DNA of 46,801 nucleotides from SXRF01 sp964624555. Lineage in GTDB: Bacteria > Pseudomonadota > Alphaproteobacteria > Rickettsiales > SXRF01. Where the stretch lies: the NCBI GenBank assembly GCA_964624555.1, contig CAZUXB010000015.1:1-46801 (forward strand). Direction: 5' to 3'. Made by a program: the position numbers and the translations under genes. The notes beneath the pieces are model-generated. The model had not been told where the DNA came from. It did not search any database and was given only the letters and a program-made list of their open reading frames with translations. This document shows positions 8,506 to 17,179 of the stretch, in pieces. Each line of letters begins with the position of its first letter. Position 1 is the stretch's first letter.

Positions 8506-8515
8506 NNNNNNNNNN
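8506..8515. other. assembly gap (10 N)
   Basis: Ten N separate two contigs. The real length of missing DNA is unknown, so reading frames on either side cannot be compared. On the minus strand all three frames soon meet a stop left of the gap: at 8494-8496, at 8498-8500 and near 8430. Unless the sequence has an error there, the protease therefore ends in or shortly after the gap. Confidence 0.95.
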
Positions 8516-10485
8516 GCAGCGCTACACAGGGGAATTATGGTTTTTTCTCTGTGTCCCTGAGCATTATAAATATCCACAGCAGCAAGACGGTTGTATATTA
8601 TAGCATGCCTTATTTCATCCCTCTCCTGGTCCGAGCCTACATCCCGATCCAAGGCATTGTTAAGCCTAGTTGCTACATTTTCAAAAGTTCCTTCCGGAGA
8701 ATCCGGCCAGAAGGAAGGTATTGTAAAAGCCGGTGAAAAATTAAATTCAAAACCACTCTTAATCTGGGATAACTGGTTGATGAAATTGCCAGTATTGTTA
8801 GTATCAGCAATATTATATGTGCCAACGGTTGTTCTATGCTTGGGAACTATCCTTTCATGCCCGACCCTTATCAATTCGGGGATTCTTTCAGCCAGCGGTA
8901 TAGCATTGGCAAGGTTCATATATGGAGCAGGTCTTGTAAGCAGCCTGTCTACGTCATTCTTATCTATGTATTTTACGATATCATTGGACAGGAAATGATC
9001 CTGGTTAAGCCGCAACCTGTTTAGTGGTGTGCTGCTGCTAATTGTCCATTCCCCGCCGGTTTGTTCTCCAGCCCAGGCATGGCTGGTGCTTAAGGAAAAG
9101 CTGCTCATGATATTTCCGGTTTTCTCATCCCTTAGTTTACTCATAACCATGGGTACAGTAGTACCGGAAGGGCTGGTGATACTTATATTGCCATGTTCTT
9201 TGGCGAAATCAGCTTCGATAGTGGTTTTCAGGGCAATGCCCGGTTGGCAGTGAACTTTATATTGATAAATATCATGACCACCTGAATCTTTTCCGGGGAT
9301 TACTACTTTACTACAGTCTACTATATGAACCAGGTCTTCCGTTGGAACGCTAACCCCATCCGGATATGATTGTGCCATACTGACCATATGGCACAGAAGA
9401 TGATCAGCCTTATGCGGGTGGATCAGGCCAAATCCACCATATTCTGGGTTATAGGCAAAACCATTTTTATTTTGCTTGTATGTAAGAAATTTATCTTCGG
9501 GAGTTTTGTAACGATCTTTTCCTTCATCATCTGTATCAACAAATTTTGTTACTTTCTCAACCGGAGTGCAGGTGGCAATTACTGCGTATAATATTTGCTC
9601 TCTTGTCAGGTAAGAGCCGTAACGGTTATTGAGTGCAGCAAGAACGCCGCTGGCATAAGGAGCTGCGGTTGATGTGCCTATTGCTGGTTCAAGCTTGTCA
9701 TCTTCTCGCCAGTGGACATTCAAAGTAGCGGAAGCTGGCGCAATGAATGTTGGACTATTGGCTGAACTATAGCCGGGTATTACCCAGCCTGTATTTTTAC
9801 CACCTTCCGCTGCACCAACATGCACAGATAGAGGCGCAAAATGGCTCAGGGCGTTGTGTTTTTGTTCGGGACCGATAGTTTTTCCATCGGTGCCGAATCT
9901 CCCATCATTGCCGGCAGAATCTACTAGAAAAGCAGTAACCTGCCATAAATGGTTAGCTTGTTCAGCATTATCAGCATTCTCATAATTAAGCCACTTGTCC
10001 TGCCAGCCAACACTGGTATTTATTACTGGCACACCCTGATTTTTTACCAGTTCTTTGATTTCATTGGCCTGCCCATCATGCTCAACCTTGGTCAGAAAAT
10101 TGGGATTTACGGACTTATGTAAATAAATCGCATCTACTCCTGGAACCAGGCTATGGCCAACATACCGGGAAATTGCCGCACAGAGCTCTCCGTGGTTACT
10201 TAAAACATTAGTACCGTTGGGAATTATTTTAGGTTCAAAAACCAGTACTGGCGATGTACCCTCTTCTTTAAGGCTGGTCGGTGGCAATTGCTCTAATACA
10301 AAGTTTGTATTGAAATCACGTTTCAGCGCGTCTGTATTAGCTATTTTATCTATGGATTCGGCTGATTTGGAATATTTTATCGGCGGATCCTGTGCATCAC
10401 AAAATGCAGTTATATCATCAATAGTACGGTATTTCGCACCTGTACTACGTACCAGACGATTGGTAACTTGCCTTCTTGAATCCAT
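8516..10485 (-). CDS. subtilisin-like serine protease with P domain, 3' end in gap
   Basis: At least 656 residues of an S8 family protease, running into the gap at its C-terminus. Catalytic His98 is in NHGELCAAI, the oxyanion Asn193 in DSAGNDG, and the nucleophile Ser272 in GTSTAAPYASG. The catalytic Asp is not obvious: the strand VLVFEP carries Glu84 where VAVIDTG is expected. Residues about 395-490 form a proprotein-convertase P (Homo B) domain, with ISITSPSGT and WAGEQTGGEWTISS. There is no signal peptide or membrane helix at the N-terminus (MDSRRQVTNRLV), so secretion would need another route. TAGGAAAAT precedes the ATG. It resembles accessory or effector-type proteases rather than housekeeping ones. 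Confidence 0.75.
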
Positions 10486-10596
10486 ATTTTCCTATTAAGC
10501 TTTTTCCAATCTTAGCACTATTTCTGCCAAGGAGAACAAAATTAATAAGAAGATTTTATTACAATTGTTGTTTAATGGGCTGGATTATATAAATAT

Positions 10597-11535
10597 TTAC
10601 AGCCCGGCCATTTCGCTGCTTAAGTATTTCTGGGGGTCGATAGCTTCTTTTCCTTTATGTAAGGAGAAAAATAGCTGTGGGGTCTTTATACCTCCGGTTG
10701 TACCGACATAACCTATGACATCACCCTGTTTTACCCGGTCATATTTATCAACAACCACCCGCCCCAGATGTGCATAGCTGGTGGTTTTCCCACCTTTATG
10801 CTTGATAAACACCATGTTGCCAAAGCCTTTTAGCTCGTTGCTGACATAAACCACTTCCCCATCGGCTGACGACCACACCGGATCACCATTTTTGGCTGCT
10901 ATATTTATGCCATCATTGGCCTTGCCCTCGCCTTTGGAGCCAAAGGAGGAAATAATTTTTTTACTTGCCACTGGCCATTTAAGCTCGGCAGAAGATGTTG
11001 ATGCTTTAGGCGCTGTTTTTTTAGTTTCTTGGGGTGGCGGGCTAGTTTTTTCTTCGGCAGTTTCCTCAGGCTTTACCGCTTCAACCTTTTCGCTGCTGGT
11101 ATCTATTTTAGCTTCCTGTTTGGTAGCTTCTTTTGGTTCATTATCGCTACGGGGTTTGTTGGTCCACGGGTTTACGGTTGTTTTCAACTTTCCGCTACTT
11201 TTATCCTTGTTTTCAGTGCTGGCAGCAGGAGCAGCAACTGGCTCTGATTTTATTTGGGGTTTGTCAGCGGAGGCAGTTGGTGGTGACAAATCAGATATCC
11301 CAATTGAATCTACAGCGGCGCTTTGTTCGGTATTTTCTGATACCGGAGTGTTTGGTGTACTATTACTATATGACGAGCCGGAACTATAGCTGGAGCTTGA
11401 CGATGAAGAATATTTATACTGGCTGCCACGGTTGTAACTCTGCCCGCCCTTGAATTCAACCTGTGCTGGTTGTTGTGTACAGGCTGCTGTAAAAAACAAC
11501 ACCAGCATGCTTGTTTTAAAATATTTTACTGACAT
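10597..11535 (-). CDS. nlpD: NlpD-like lipoprotein with degenerate M23 (LytM) domain
   Basis: A 312-residue outer-membrane-type lipoprotein. Lipobox Cys is residue 19 (FFTAAC). A Ser-rich and then Pro/Lys/Glu-rich linker covers residues 40-185, and the M23 domain spans about 187-305 (WPVASKKIISSFG to AIDPQKYL). Three of the four zinc ligands are changed: the H-x3-D motif is N207-x3-N211, and the first His of H-x-H is Phe289; only H256 of YAHL remains. That is what LytM activators such as NlpD and EnvC show, so it probably activates a cell-wall amidase at division instead of cutting peptidoglycan. No LysM domain is visible. GGAGAAT precedes the start, and it follows pcm as in the classic surE-pcm-nlpD cluster. 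Confidence 0.82.
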   Translation of the reverse strand: MSVKYFKTSMLVLFFTAACTQQPAQVEFKGGQSYNRGSQYKYSSSSSSSYSSGSSYSNSTPNTPVSENTEQSAAVDSIGISDLSPPTASADKPQIKSEPVAAPAASTENKDKSSGKLKTTVNPWTNKPRSDNEPKEATKQEAKIDTSSEKVEAVKPEETAEEKTSPPPQETKKTAPKASTSSAELKWPVASKKIISSFGSKGEGKANDGINIAAKNGDPVWSSADGEVVYVSNELKGFGNMVFIKHKGGKTTSYAHLGRVVVDKYDRVKQGDVIGYVGTTGGIKTPQLFFSLHKGKEAIDPQKYLSSEMAGL

Positions 11536-11543
11536 ATTCTCCT

Positions 11544-12251
11544 CTATTTATTATCTTCAACCAGTGGAACAAAACGTACGCTCATCAAAGGATCAACAAT
11601 AGTTTTCCCACCTTCACATTTAGTTACTTTAAACAAAGTCTGTTCAGCAACATTATCCCCTATTGGCAGTATCATAATCCCTCTCTCTGCAAGCTGGTCA
11701 ACCAGCAGAGACGGTATATCACTGGCCGCTGCCGTTACCATGATACGCTCGAAAGGTGCGGCTTCCTTCCAGCCTTTGGAACCATCGGCCCGTTTGGTTA
11801 CTATATTGGTCAGGCGCAACTGTAGAAATCTCTGTTCAGCAATGGCCAGCAGGTCGCGGTGGCGCTCGATAGTATATACCCTCCGTGCCAGTTTGGCCAG
11901 TACTGCCGCCTGGTAGCCGGAGCCAGTTCCTATTTCCAGCACCCGCATTCTTGGATGTACTGCCAGCGCCATGGTCATTTTTGCTACTACGGTCGGTTGG
12001 CTGATAGTTTGCCCCAATGCTATTGGTAAGGCCGTATCATCATAGGCGTGTTCACGGAATACATCCTCTACGAATAACTCCCTGGGTATAGCTTCCATAG
12101 CACTAAGCACAGCCTGATCGTGGATACCGCAGTTGCGCAATTTCATAAGCAGGCGGATACGGTCAGAAACAGCATCATCCGCCACCGGTATGGTTGGCGT
12201 GGAATGAAAAACGGCGCGAGTTTTTTCTATGATGTTCACACCATGAGCCAT
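11544..12251 (-). CDS. pcm: protein-L-isoaspartate O-methyltransferase
   Basis: A 235-residue Pcm that uses SAM to methylate isoaspartyl residues in aged proteins. The SAM site is VLEIGTGSGYQAAVLAKL. Upstream is PRELFVEDVFREHAYDDTALPIALGQTISQP, the substrate-side signature; downstream is YTIERHRDLL and IMVTAAASDIP. Length is typical, with a short N-terminal extension before the core. It lies between surE (16 bases upstream) and nlpD (8 bases downstream) on the same strand. A TTAA-N7-TTAA box sits in the surE-pcm gap. Confidence 0.93.
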   Translation of the reverse strand: MAHGVNIIEKTRAVFHSTPTIPVADDAVSDRIRLLMKLRNCGIHDQAVLSAMEAIPRELFVEDVFREHAYDDTALPIALGQTISQPTVVAKMTMALAVHPRMRVLEIGTGSGYQAAVLAKLARRVYTIERHRDLLAIAEQRFLQLRLTNIVTKRADGSKGWKEAAPFERIMVTAAASDIPSLLVDQLAERGIMILPIGDNVAEQTLFKVTKCEGGKTIVDPLMSVRFVPLVEDNK

Positions 12252-12263
12252 AGCAAAAAAACG

Positions 12264-12278
12264 TTAATTATTGATTAA
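12264..12278. promoter_or_regulatory. CtrA-type box (TTAA-N7-TTAA) before pcm
   Basis: TTAA at 12264-12267 and TTAA at 12275-12278 are seven bases apart, matching the CtrA consensus. It covers the end of surE and lies 13 bases before the pcm start. No clear sigma-70 promoter is visible next to it, so binding here is a prediction from the motif and its recurrence at three other intergenic sites in the window. Confidence 0.3.
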
Positions 12279-13074
12279 AAATTGCTGAGATCTTCGCCAT
12301 GGAATTATAGTCGGTTAAGTCCATTCCAATTGGGGTGATGGTTACATGGTTAGTATGCAGATAATCTATATCCACACCAGCTTCTTCCGGCGTATTGTCA
12401 CGCTCTCCGCCCAGCCAGAAATACGGCCTTCCTTTCGGGTCGGCGCGTTCGCTCAGGTTGACCGTCACGATTCGTTTTCCATGCGGGCAGACCTTGATAC
12501 CTTTTACTTTGCCAGCGGGACAATCGGGGAAATTGACATTTATCAGTGTGTTTTTTGCCCATCCGCTAGCAATTAGCTTTTTTATTATGTCGGGGGCGTA
12601 TTTTTCCGCCGTGTTCCACTGTACCTTGTCTTTATCGGTACACAGGCTGCTTAAGGCAATTGATGGCACACCCAGTATGGTTCCCTCCATCGCCGCCGCG
12701 ATAGTTCCTGAATAGGTGATATCATCGCCGACATTTGAGCCGTGGTTGACTCCCGAAAGCACCAGTGTTTTGGTTTTCTTGCTCGCCGGAATGATTTCTT
12801 TGAGTGCTAGCAATACGCAATCTGTTGGTGTTCCGCTTATGGCAAAGCGTTTAGCTTCAATTTTGCGCACGCGCACCGGCAGGTGCAGAGTCAGCGAATG
12901 CCCTGCCCCGCTTTGTTCCTGCTCTGGAGCTACGACCCAAACGTCGTCGGAAATTTCCCTGGCGATACGCTCTAAAACTTGTAAGCCTTCGGCATGGATG
13001 CCGTCGTCGTTGGTAACAAGGATGCGCAATAAATGGCTTGAGGCTTGAGGCTTAGGGCTTAAGGAAGTAGGCAT
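12268..13074 (-). CDS. surE: 5'/3'-nucleotidase SurE
   Basis: Survival protein E, a divalent-metal nucleotidase. The active-site motif LVTNDDGIHAEG sits near residue 20, with Asp23 and Asp24 as metal ligands. VVAPEQEQSGAGHSLTLH and LVLSGVNHGSNVGDDITYSGTIAAAMEG follow, all conserved. The ATG at 13074 gives an unusual N-terminus, MPTSLSPKPQASSHL, encoded by an AAGCC-rich repeat tract. Most SurE proteins start at the residue just before RILVTNDDG, which would be the TTG at 13029. Either the repeat created a new start or the annotated start is too long. It is first in the surE-pcm-nlpD unit. Confidence 0.93.
   Translation of the reverse strand: MPTSLSPKPQASSHLLRILVTNDDGIHAEGLQVLERIAREISDDVWVVAPEQEQSGAGHSLTLHLPVRVRKIEAKRFAISGTPTDCVLLALKEIIPASKKTKTLVLSGVNHGSNVGDDITYSGTIAAAMEGTILGVPSIALSSLCTDKDKVQWNTAEKYAPDIIKKLIASGWAKNTLINVNFPDCPAGKVKGIKVCPHGKRIVTVNLSERADPKGRPYFWLGGERDNTPEEAGVDIDYLHTNHVTITPIGMDLTDYNSMAKISAIFNQ
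13035..13065. repeat. AAGCC-type low-complexity repeat, surE side
   Basis: Tandem GGCTTGA/GGCTTA units (reverse AAGCC) flank the four-helix-bundle gene on its downstream side. The tract is mirrored by an inverted copy at 13453-13484. It is translated as the first residues of SurE if the ATG at 13074 is used. Confidence 0.7.
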
Positions 13075-13076
13075 AT

Positions 13077-13445
13077 TTATAATTTTGCTTTCAGAGAATC
13101 GCGTAGTTTATATAACATTTTTTGTATATGTGATAATTCTTGCAACAAAGTTTGACAATCTTTAGCGGTAATATACCCAAGGTCAGAGGCTAGTAATAAT
13201 TGTATTTCTAACTCGGCAGCAGAACCGAAAGCGATAGATATAAAATTTATATAATCTTTCAAACCATGCCTAGAATATCCTTCAGCTATATTAGAGGGAA
13301 TTGAAACAACAGATTTTCTAATTTGTGAAGTTAGTGCAAATTGTTCTTCCTTAGGAAATTTTTTTGTAACCAAATAAACAGATTTAACAAGAATTCTCGC
13401 CTGTTGCCACACTCTCAAATCATGATAACTTTGTACTTCTGCCAT
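13077..13445 (-). CDS. four-helix-bundle protein (S23 / TIGR02436 family)
   Basis: A small helical protein of the four-helix-bundle family first seen in 23S rRNA intervening sequences. YHDLRVWQQARILVKSVY, FALTSQIRKSVVSIPSNIAEGYSR and ELEIQLLLASDLGY are the family signature. I use the ATG at 13445 because AGGAAAAAGT precedes it; an ATG at 13463 adds six residues. Family function is unknown; the gene often behaves like a mobile cassette. Here it is wedged between serS and surE, and A+T content is higher than in its neighbours. AAGCC-type tracts in inverted orientation bound it on both sides. Confidence 0.88.
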   Translation of the reverse strand: MAEVQSYHDLRVWQQARILVKSVYLVTKKFPKEEQFALTSQIRKSVVSIPSNIAEGYSRHGLKDYINFISIAFGSAAELEIQLLLASDLGYITAKDCQTLLQELSHIQKMLYKLRDSLKAKL

Positions 13446-13452
13446 ACTTTTT

Positions 13453-13484
13453 CCTAAAGCCAAAAGCCTTAAGCCCCAAGCCTT
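13453..13484. repeat. AAGCC-type low-complexity repeat, serS side
   Basis: CTAAAGCC, AAAAGCC, TTAAGCCCC and AAGCC units, inverted relative to the tract at 13035-13065. The tract supplies the last codons of serS (ERLGA and stop) and the leader of the four-helix-bundle gene. Confidence 0.7.
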
Positions 13485-14737
13485 TCGAGACCATTCATGT
13501 ATGGTTGTAAGGCCTCCGGCACCGTAATAGTCCCATCAGCATTTTGATAGTTCTCCAAAATAGCCACCATTGTTCTTCCAATCGCAAGGCCGGAACCATT
13601 CAGCGTATGCACGAATTCGGTTTCCTTCGCGCCCCTCACTTTGCTGCGTGCTTTCATGCGCCGCGCCTGGAATGCACCGCAGTTCGAGCAGCTGGAAATT
13701 TCGCGGAACGCATTCTGTCCCGGCATCCACACTTCCAGGTCATAGGTTTTCTGCGCACAGAACCCCATATCGCCAGTGCAGAGCAACACCACGCGGTAAT
13801 GCAGTCCCAGACGTTTTAAAATTTCTTCCGCGGCTGATGTCATGCGTTCATGCTCATCCGCCGATTTATCCGCGCTAGTGATGCTCACCAGTTCCACTTT
13901 TGTAAATTGGTGCTGGCGTATCATCCCGCGCGTGTCCTTCCCCGCCGCACCTGCTTCCGAGCGGAAACACGGCGTATAGGCCGTCATGCGAATGGGCAAA
14001 GTTTCAGCATCAATAATTGAATCAGCGACCAGATTGGTCAGCGGCACTTCCGCGGTTGGTATCAGCCAGAAACCATTTTCCGTTTTAAATAAATCTTCTG
14101 CAAACTTAGGCAATTGCCCGGTACCATATACAGCATTATCGCGCACCAGCATCGGCGGCAGATGTTCAGTATAACCAAAGTCAATGGTATGCACATCAAG
14201 CATGAAGTTGGCCAGTGCCCGTTCCATGCGTGCGAGCTGGCCTTTCAGTACCACGAAGCGCGCGCCGGAAAGTTTCGCCGCCGCATCAAAATCCATGAGT
14301 TTTTTGATGGCTTCAAGGTCATCATGCAGCTTGGGCGCAAAATCCATTTTCGGTTTTTCACCCACCACGCGCAGCACCACGTTGCCATGTTCATCCGTAC
14401 CATATGGCACATCCGCCGCCGGGATATTGGGTATGGTTTCGAGCATTTCTTCCAGTGCGCCACGTCCGGCAAGTGAGCCTTCCAGTTTAGCTATCTCGTC
14501 ATTCACGCTTTTGGCTTCGGCCATTATTTCCGTAGTATCAGCCCCAGCTTTTTTCGCTTCACCGATTTTTTTGGCGAAACCATTGCGCTTGGCGAGCAAC
14601 TCCTGCAATGCGGTCTGGCTCCCCCGTTTTTCTTCATCCAGTGCCAATATCTTCGCGCTCATTGGCTCCAGCCCACGCCGCTTCAGCCCTTCATCAAATT
14701 CATTAGGATTTTGGCGTATGTATTTAATATCGTGCAT
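13469..14737 (-). CDS. serS: seryl-tRNA synthetase
   Basis: A 422-residue class II synthetase that charges tRNA-Ser. The N-terminal coiled-coil arm covers about residues 25-105 (DEEKRGSQTALQELLAKRN). Motif 2 is CFRSEAGAAGKDTRGMIRQHQF and motif 3 is LNGSGLAIGRTMVAILENYQ. The last residues (GLERLGA) are encoded in the AAGCC repeat tract, replacing the usual C-terminus; this end lies outside the catalytic core. It is first of the serS-surE-pcm-nlpD series, with tatC upstream on the same strand. Confidence 0.96.
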   Translation of the reverse strand: MHDIKYIRQNPNEFDEGLKRRGLEPMSAKILALDEEKRGSQTALQELLAKRNGFAKKIGEAKKAGADTTEIMAEAKSVNDEIAKLEGSLAGRGALEEMLETIPNIPAADVPYGTDEHGNVVLRVVGEKPKMDFAPKLHDDLEAIKKLMDFDAAAKLSGARFVVLKGQLARMERALANFMLDVHTIDFGYTEHLPPMLVRDNAVYGTGQLPKFAEDLFKTENGFWLIPTAEVPLTNLVADSIIDAETLPIRMTAYTPCFRSEAGAAGKDTRGMIRQHQFTKVELVSITSADKSADEHERMTSAAEEILKRLGLHYRVVLLCTGDMGFCAQKTYDLEVWMPGQNAFREISSCSNCGAFQARRMKARSKVRGAKETEFVHTLNGSGLAIGRTMVAILENYQNADGTITVPEALQPYMNGLERLGA

Positions 14738-14746
14738 ATTATTCTC

Positions 14747-14836
14747 CTATGTCACCCCGCATTTGTTGCGGGGTCTGGTGCCACAACTTATTCTAGAGTT
14801 TATTTGTACTGGATACCGCAACAAGTGCGGTATGAT
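14747..14836. repeat. paired intergenic palindromes, GTCA-CCGC family
   Basis: GTCACCCCGCATTTGTTGCGGGGTCTGG is followed by an opposed unit, ACTGGATACCGC and GCGGTATGAT. The layout is the same as the pairs at 16078 and 24913: a GTCAT-type half and its inverted partner. It fills the serS-tatC gap and could fold into two hairpins. Confidence 0.6.
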
Positions 14837-14841
14837 AGTAT

Positions 14842-15615
14842 TTATTCTTCTATTCCTTCGGTTTCTTTATTTACATTCCGGCATAATAAAATCGACACTT
14901 CATAGAGCATATAAAGCGGAACGGAAAGTGCTATTTGACTGAAAATATCGGGCGGGGTGATGAACGCCGCGATGATGACGATGAGAACGATGGCATAGCG
15001 TCTTCCGCGTTTCAGCGTATCTGGTTCCACGATCCCTGAGCGCACCAGCAGAACCAGCACCACTGGCAGTTGAAAAGACAGGCCGAAAGCGACCATCAGG
15101 TGCATCACCAGTGTCAGATAATCACTGACCTTCGCTTCAAGCTGGATGGGAAGGCCGCCACCTAAGCCATTCGATTCAAAGCCGAGAAAAAACTTCCACG
15201 CCGCCGGGAATATCAGGTAATACACAAACGCCGCGCCAACCAGAAATAATGTCGGCGCAGCGACCAGATAGGGTACCAGCGCCTTGCGTTCTTTTTTGTA
15301 CAGGCCGGGCGCGAGGAACAAATAAAACTGTGTGGCGATGACCGGGAAAGACAAAAAGAATCCGGCAAAAACTGCCAGTTTCAGATAAGTCATGAACGCT
15401 TCGGTGAGGCTGGTGTAGATTAGCCTACGGTTTATCGGGTCGGAAAAAGCGTTGGCCAATGGCTGAACAAGGAAAGCATAGATATCAGCCGCGAAATAAT
15501 AACATACACCAGTTGCCACGAAGAATGCAAGCAGGCTATAGATTATGCGCTTCTTAAGTTCCTTAAGATGCTCGATAAGTGGTTGGCTGTGGAGTTGGTC
15601 GTTATTTGTCATCAC
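14842..15615 (-). CDS. tatC: Sec-independent protein translocase TatC
   Basis: A 257-residue polytopic membrane protein, the receptor for twin-arginine signal peptides. The N-terminal PLIEHLKELKKRIIYSLLAF segment and the periplasmic FLAPGLYKKERK with the following LFLVGAAFVYYLIFP are signature regions. Six hydrophobic segments are visible. The start lies inside the end of tatB (14-base overlap), so tatABC is one transcript reading A, B, C on the minus strand. Confidence 0.95.
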   Translation of the reverse strand: MMTNNDQLHSQPLIEHLKELKKRIIYSLLAFFVATGVCYYFAADIYAFLVQPLANAFSDPINRRLIYTSLTEAFMTYLKLAVFAGFFLSFPVIATQFYLFLAPGLYKKERKALVPYLVAAPTLFLVGAAFVYYLIFPAAWKFFLGFESNGLGGGLPIQLEAKVSDYLTLVMHLMVAFGLSFQLPVVLVLLVRSGIVEPDTLKRGRRYAIVLIVIIAAFITPPDIFSQIALSVPLYMLYEVSILLCRNVNKETEGIEE

Positions 15616-15880
15616 TTTTTTTCACGTGATAAGATTCATACATCTTGCCATCATCACCCTGTATCATGCGCATTTCCGCGTCCAGCGTTTCTTTGACATC
15701 GCTAACCCCGGTTTCCTTGGCGATATCGTCAAACGCCTGACGCACTTCGTGCATGAAACCGCGCAAACCCTTTACGGCCCGCGCCACCGCCCGCACCACC
15801 ACCGGAATATCTTTGGGCTGGATGAATACCACGATGACGACTACGATAAGCAGTATTTCAGCTAAGGACAGATCGAACAT
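15602..15880 (-). CDS. tatB: Sec-independent protein translocase TatB
   Basis: A 92-residue single-span protein: the N-terminal helix FDLSLAEILLIVVVIVVFI, then the PKDIPVVVRAVARAV hinge and an amphipathic helix. The FDL start, the PKD hinge and the order after tatA support TatB rather than TatA. It sits two bases after the tatA stop and overlaps tatC. Confidence 0.92.
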   Translation of the reverse strand: MFDLSLAEILLIVVVIVVFIQPKDIPVVVRAVARAVKGLRGFMHEVRQAFDDIAKETGVSDVKETLDAEMRMIQGDDGKMYESYHVKKSDDK

Positions 15881-15882
15881 GG

Positions 15883-16056
15883 CTAGGAATTATTTTTATC
15901 TTTGTCTTCTATTTTGGTGGTCTCGTCACCCTTTAAACCTTCGCGTAGCGAGCGTATGCCCTTGCCGATATCGCCCATGACGCGTGGCAACCGCCCTGCC
16001 CCGAACACCAGCAGAACTATCAAAAGTACCAGCAGAAGATGTGGCAAACTCATCAT
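15883..16056 (-). CDS. tatA: Sec-independent protein translocase TatA
   Basis: A 57-residue pore subunit: the helix SLPHLLLVLLIVLLVFGAGRLP followed by the amphipathic MGDIGKGIRSLREGLKG and an acidic tail. The frame is open to 16110, but those extra residues come from a palindromic repeat. AAGGAGA lies six bases before ATGATG, which fixes the start at 16056 (or 16053). The usual FG motif of TatA is present in VFGAGRLP. Confidence 0.93.
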   Translation of the reverse strand: MMSLPHLLLVLLIVLLVFGAGRLPRVMGDIGKGIRSLREGLKGDETTKIEDKDKNNS

Positions 16057-16077
16057 ATGAACTCTCCTTGTAGTTTT

Positions 16078-16141
16078 GTCACCCCCGCGTAGGCGGGGGT
16101 CTAGGGCCAAGCAAAGATTCCAGCCTTCGCGGGAATGACAA
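16078..16141. repeat. paired intergenic palindromes before tatA
   Basis: GTCACCCCCGCGTAGGCGGGGGTCTAGGG and an inverted half (TTCCAGCC, TTCGCGGGAATGAC) face each other across a short spacer. It is the same family as the repeats at 14747, 24913 and 27666. It lies between nagZ and tatA, both on the minus strand. Confidence 0.65.
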
Positions 16142-16163
16142 TTATGTTTTTTTCAAAACTACT

Positions 16164-17177
16164 TTAACCTTGTGTAGAAAGCAAACTCTTTACGTTATTT
16201 CTTGCCTCGTGCAGCATAAATTCCTTCATCTTGCCGGCACCACGCATGGCTTTTTCCGCTCGTTCCAGCGATTTTCCGGTAAGTGGCAGCAAACCTTTGG
16301 CCGCAGCCTGCATTTCCACCATATCTCCATTACAGTGCAAAATTACGTCACAACCGGCCGCCAGCACATCTTTCGCGCGTTTACTGAAGTCGCCCTGCAT
16401 CGCCTTCATCGACAGGTCGTCGGACATTAAAAGCCCATCAAAACCAAGCTCACCGCGGATTATGGAGATAACAGCAGGTGAAACGGTGGCCATGCTTTCC
16501 TTATCGATAGCAGAAAACATTACATGCGCGGTCATTGCCATCGGCAGATGGTTCAGCGCCTTGAACGGCACAAAATCCGTGCGCCGCAGTTCTTCCAGTG
16601 AGGTATCGACTACCGGCAGCTCATGGTGGCTGTCACAAAAGGCGCGTCCATGCCCCGGTATATGCTTCAGAACTGATACAACACCGCCGTCAGCCAACCC
16701 CTCCGCGAATGAGTTAGCTAACTGACTAACCTGTGCCGCGCCCCTTCCGAAAGCCCTATCCCCAATAATATCATGCGCGCCTTCCACCGGCATATCGGCC
16801 AGTGGCCCGCAATTCACAGTGATGCCCAGAGTGTGCAATTCATGCGCGATGAGACGGGCATTCCAATATACTGCCTCTTTCGCTGCTTCTATGTCTTTGC
16901 TTCCTAATGCCGCGAATATTCCAGCAGGTGGAAATTCAGGAAAATGCGGCGGTTTCAGGCGCGCAACCCTGCCCCCTTCCTGGTCTATGAGTATAGGCAG
17001 GTTATCGCGTCCTGATAATTCTTTTAGTTCTTTGACCAGTGCTTTTATCTGCTCCGGCGATTCGCAGTTGCGGGCAAATAAAATATAGCCGAACGGTTTC
17101 ACCTCAGAAAAAAATTTTATTTCTTCTGCTGTTAGGCTGGTACCAGCCATGCCGAAAATAGCTGCCGATAAAACCAT
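16164..17177 (-). CDS. nagZ: beta-N-acetylhexosaminidase NagZ
   Basis: A 337-residue GH3 enzyme that releases GlcNAc from anhydro-muropeptides in peptidoglycan recycling. ILIDQEGGRVARLKPP near residue 60, the catalytic loop KHIPGHG and the following DSHHELPVVD (His and Asp of the NagZ loop) and the MSDDLSMKAM segment with nucleophile Asp are all visible. No signal peptide is present, as expected for the cytosolic form. It follows the SPOR protein by two bases. Confidence 0.94.
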   Translation of the reverse strand: MVLSAAIFGMAGTSLTAEEIKFFSEVKPFGYILFARNCESPEQIKALVKELKELSGRDNLPILIDQEGGRVARLKPPHFPEFPPAGIFAALGSKDIEAAKEAVYWNARLIAHELHTLGITVNCGPLADMPVEGAHDIIGDRAFGRGAAQVSQLANSFAEGLADGGVVSVLKHIPGHGRAFCDSHHELPVVDTSLEELRRTDFVPFKALNHLPMAMTAHVMFSAIDKESMATVSPAVISIIRGELGFDGLLMSDDLSMKAMQGDFSKRAKDVLAAGCDVILHCNGDMVEMQAAAKGLLPLTGKSLERAEKAMRGAGKMKEFMLHEARNNVKSLLSTQG

Positions 17178-17179
17178 TT

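Noticed and set aside
14184..14942. 252-codon plus-strand frame over serS
   Set aside because: Antisense shadow of serS; Ser/Ala-rich with no recognisable domain.
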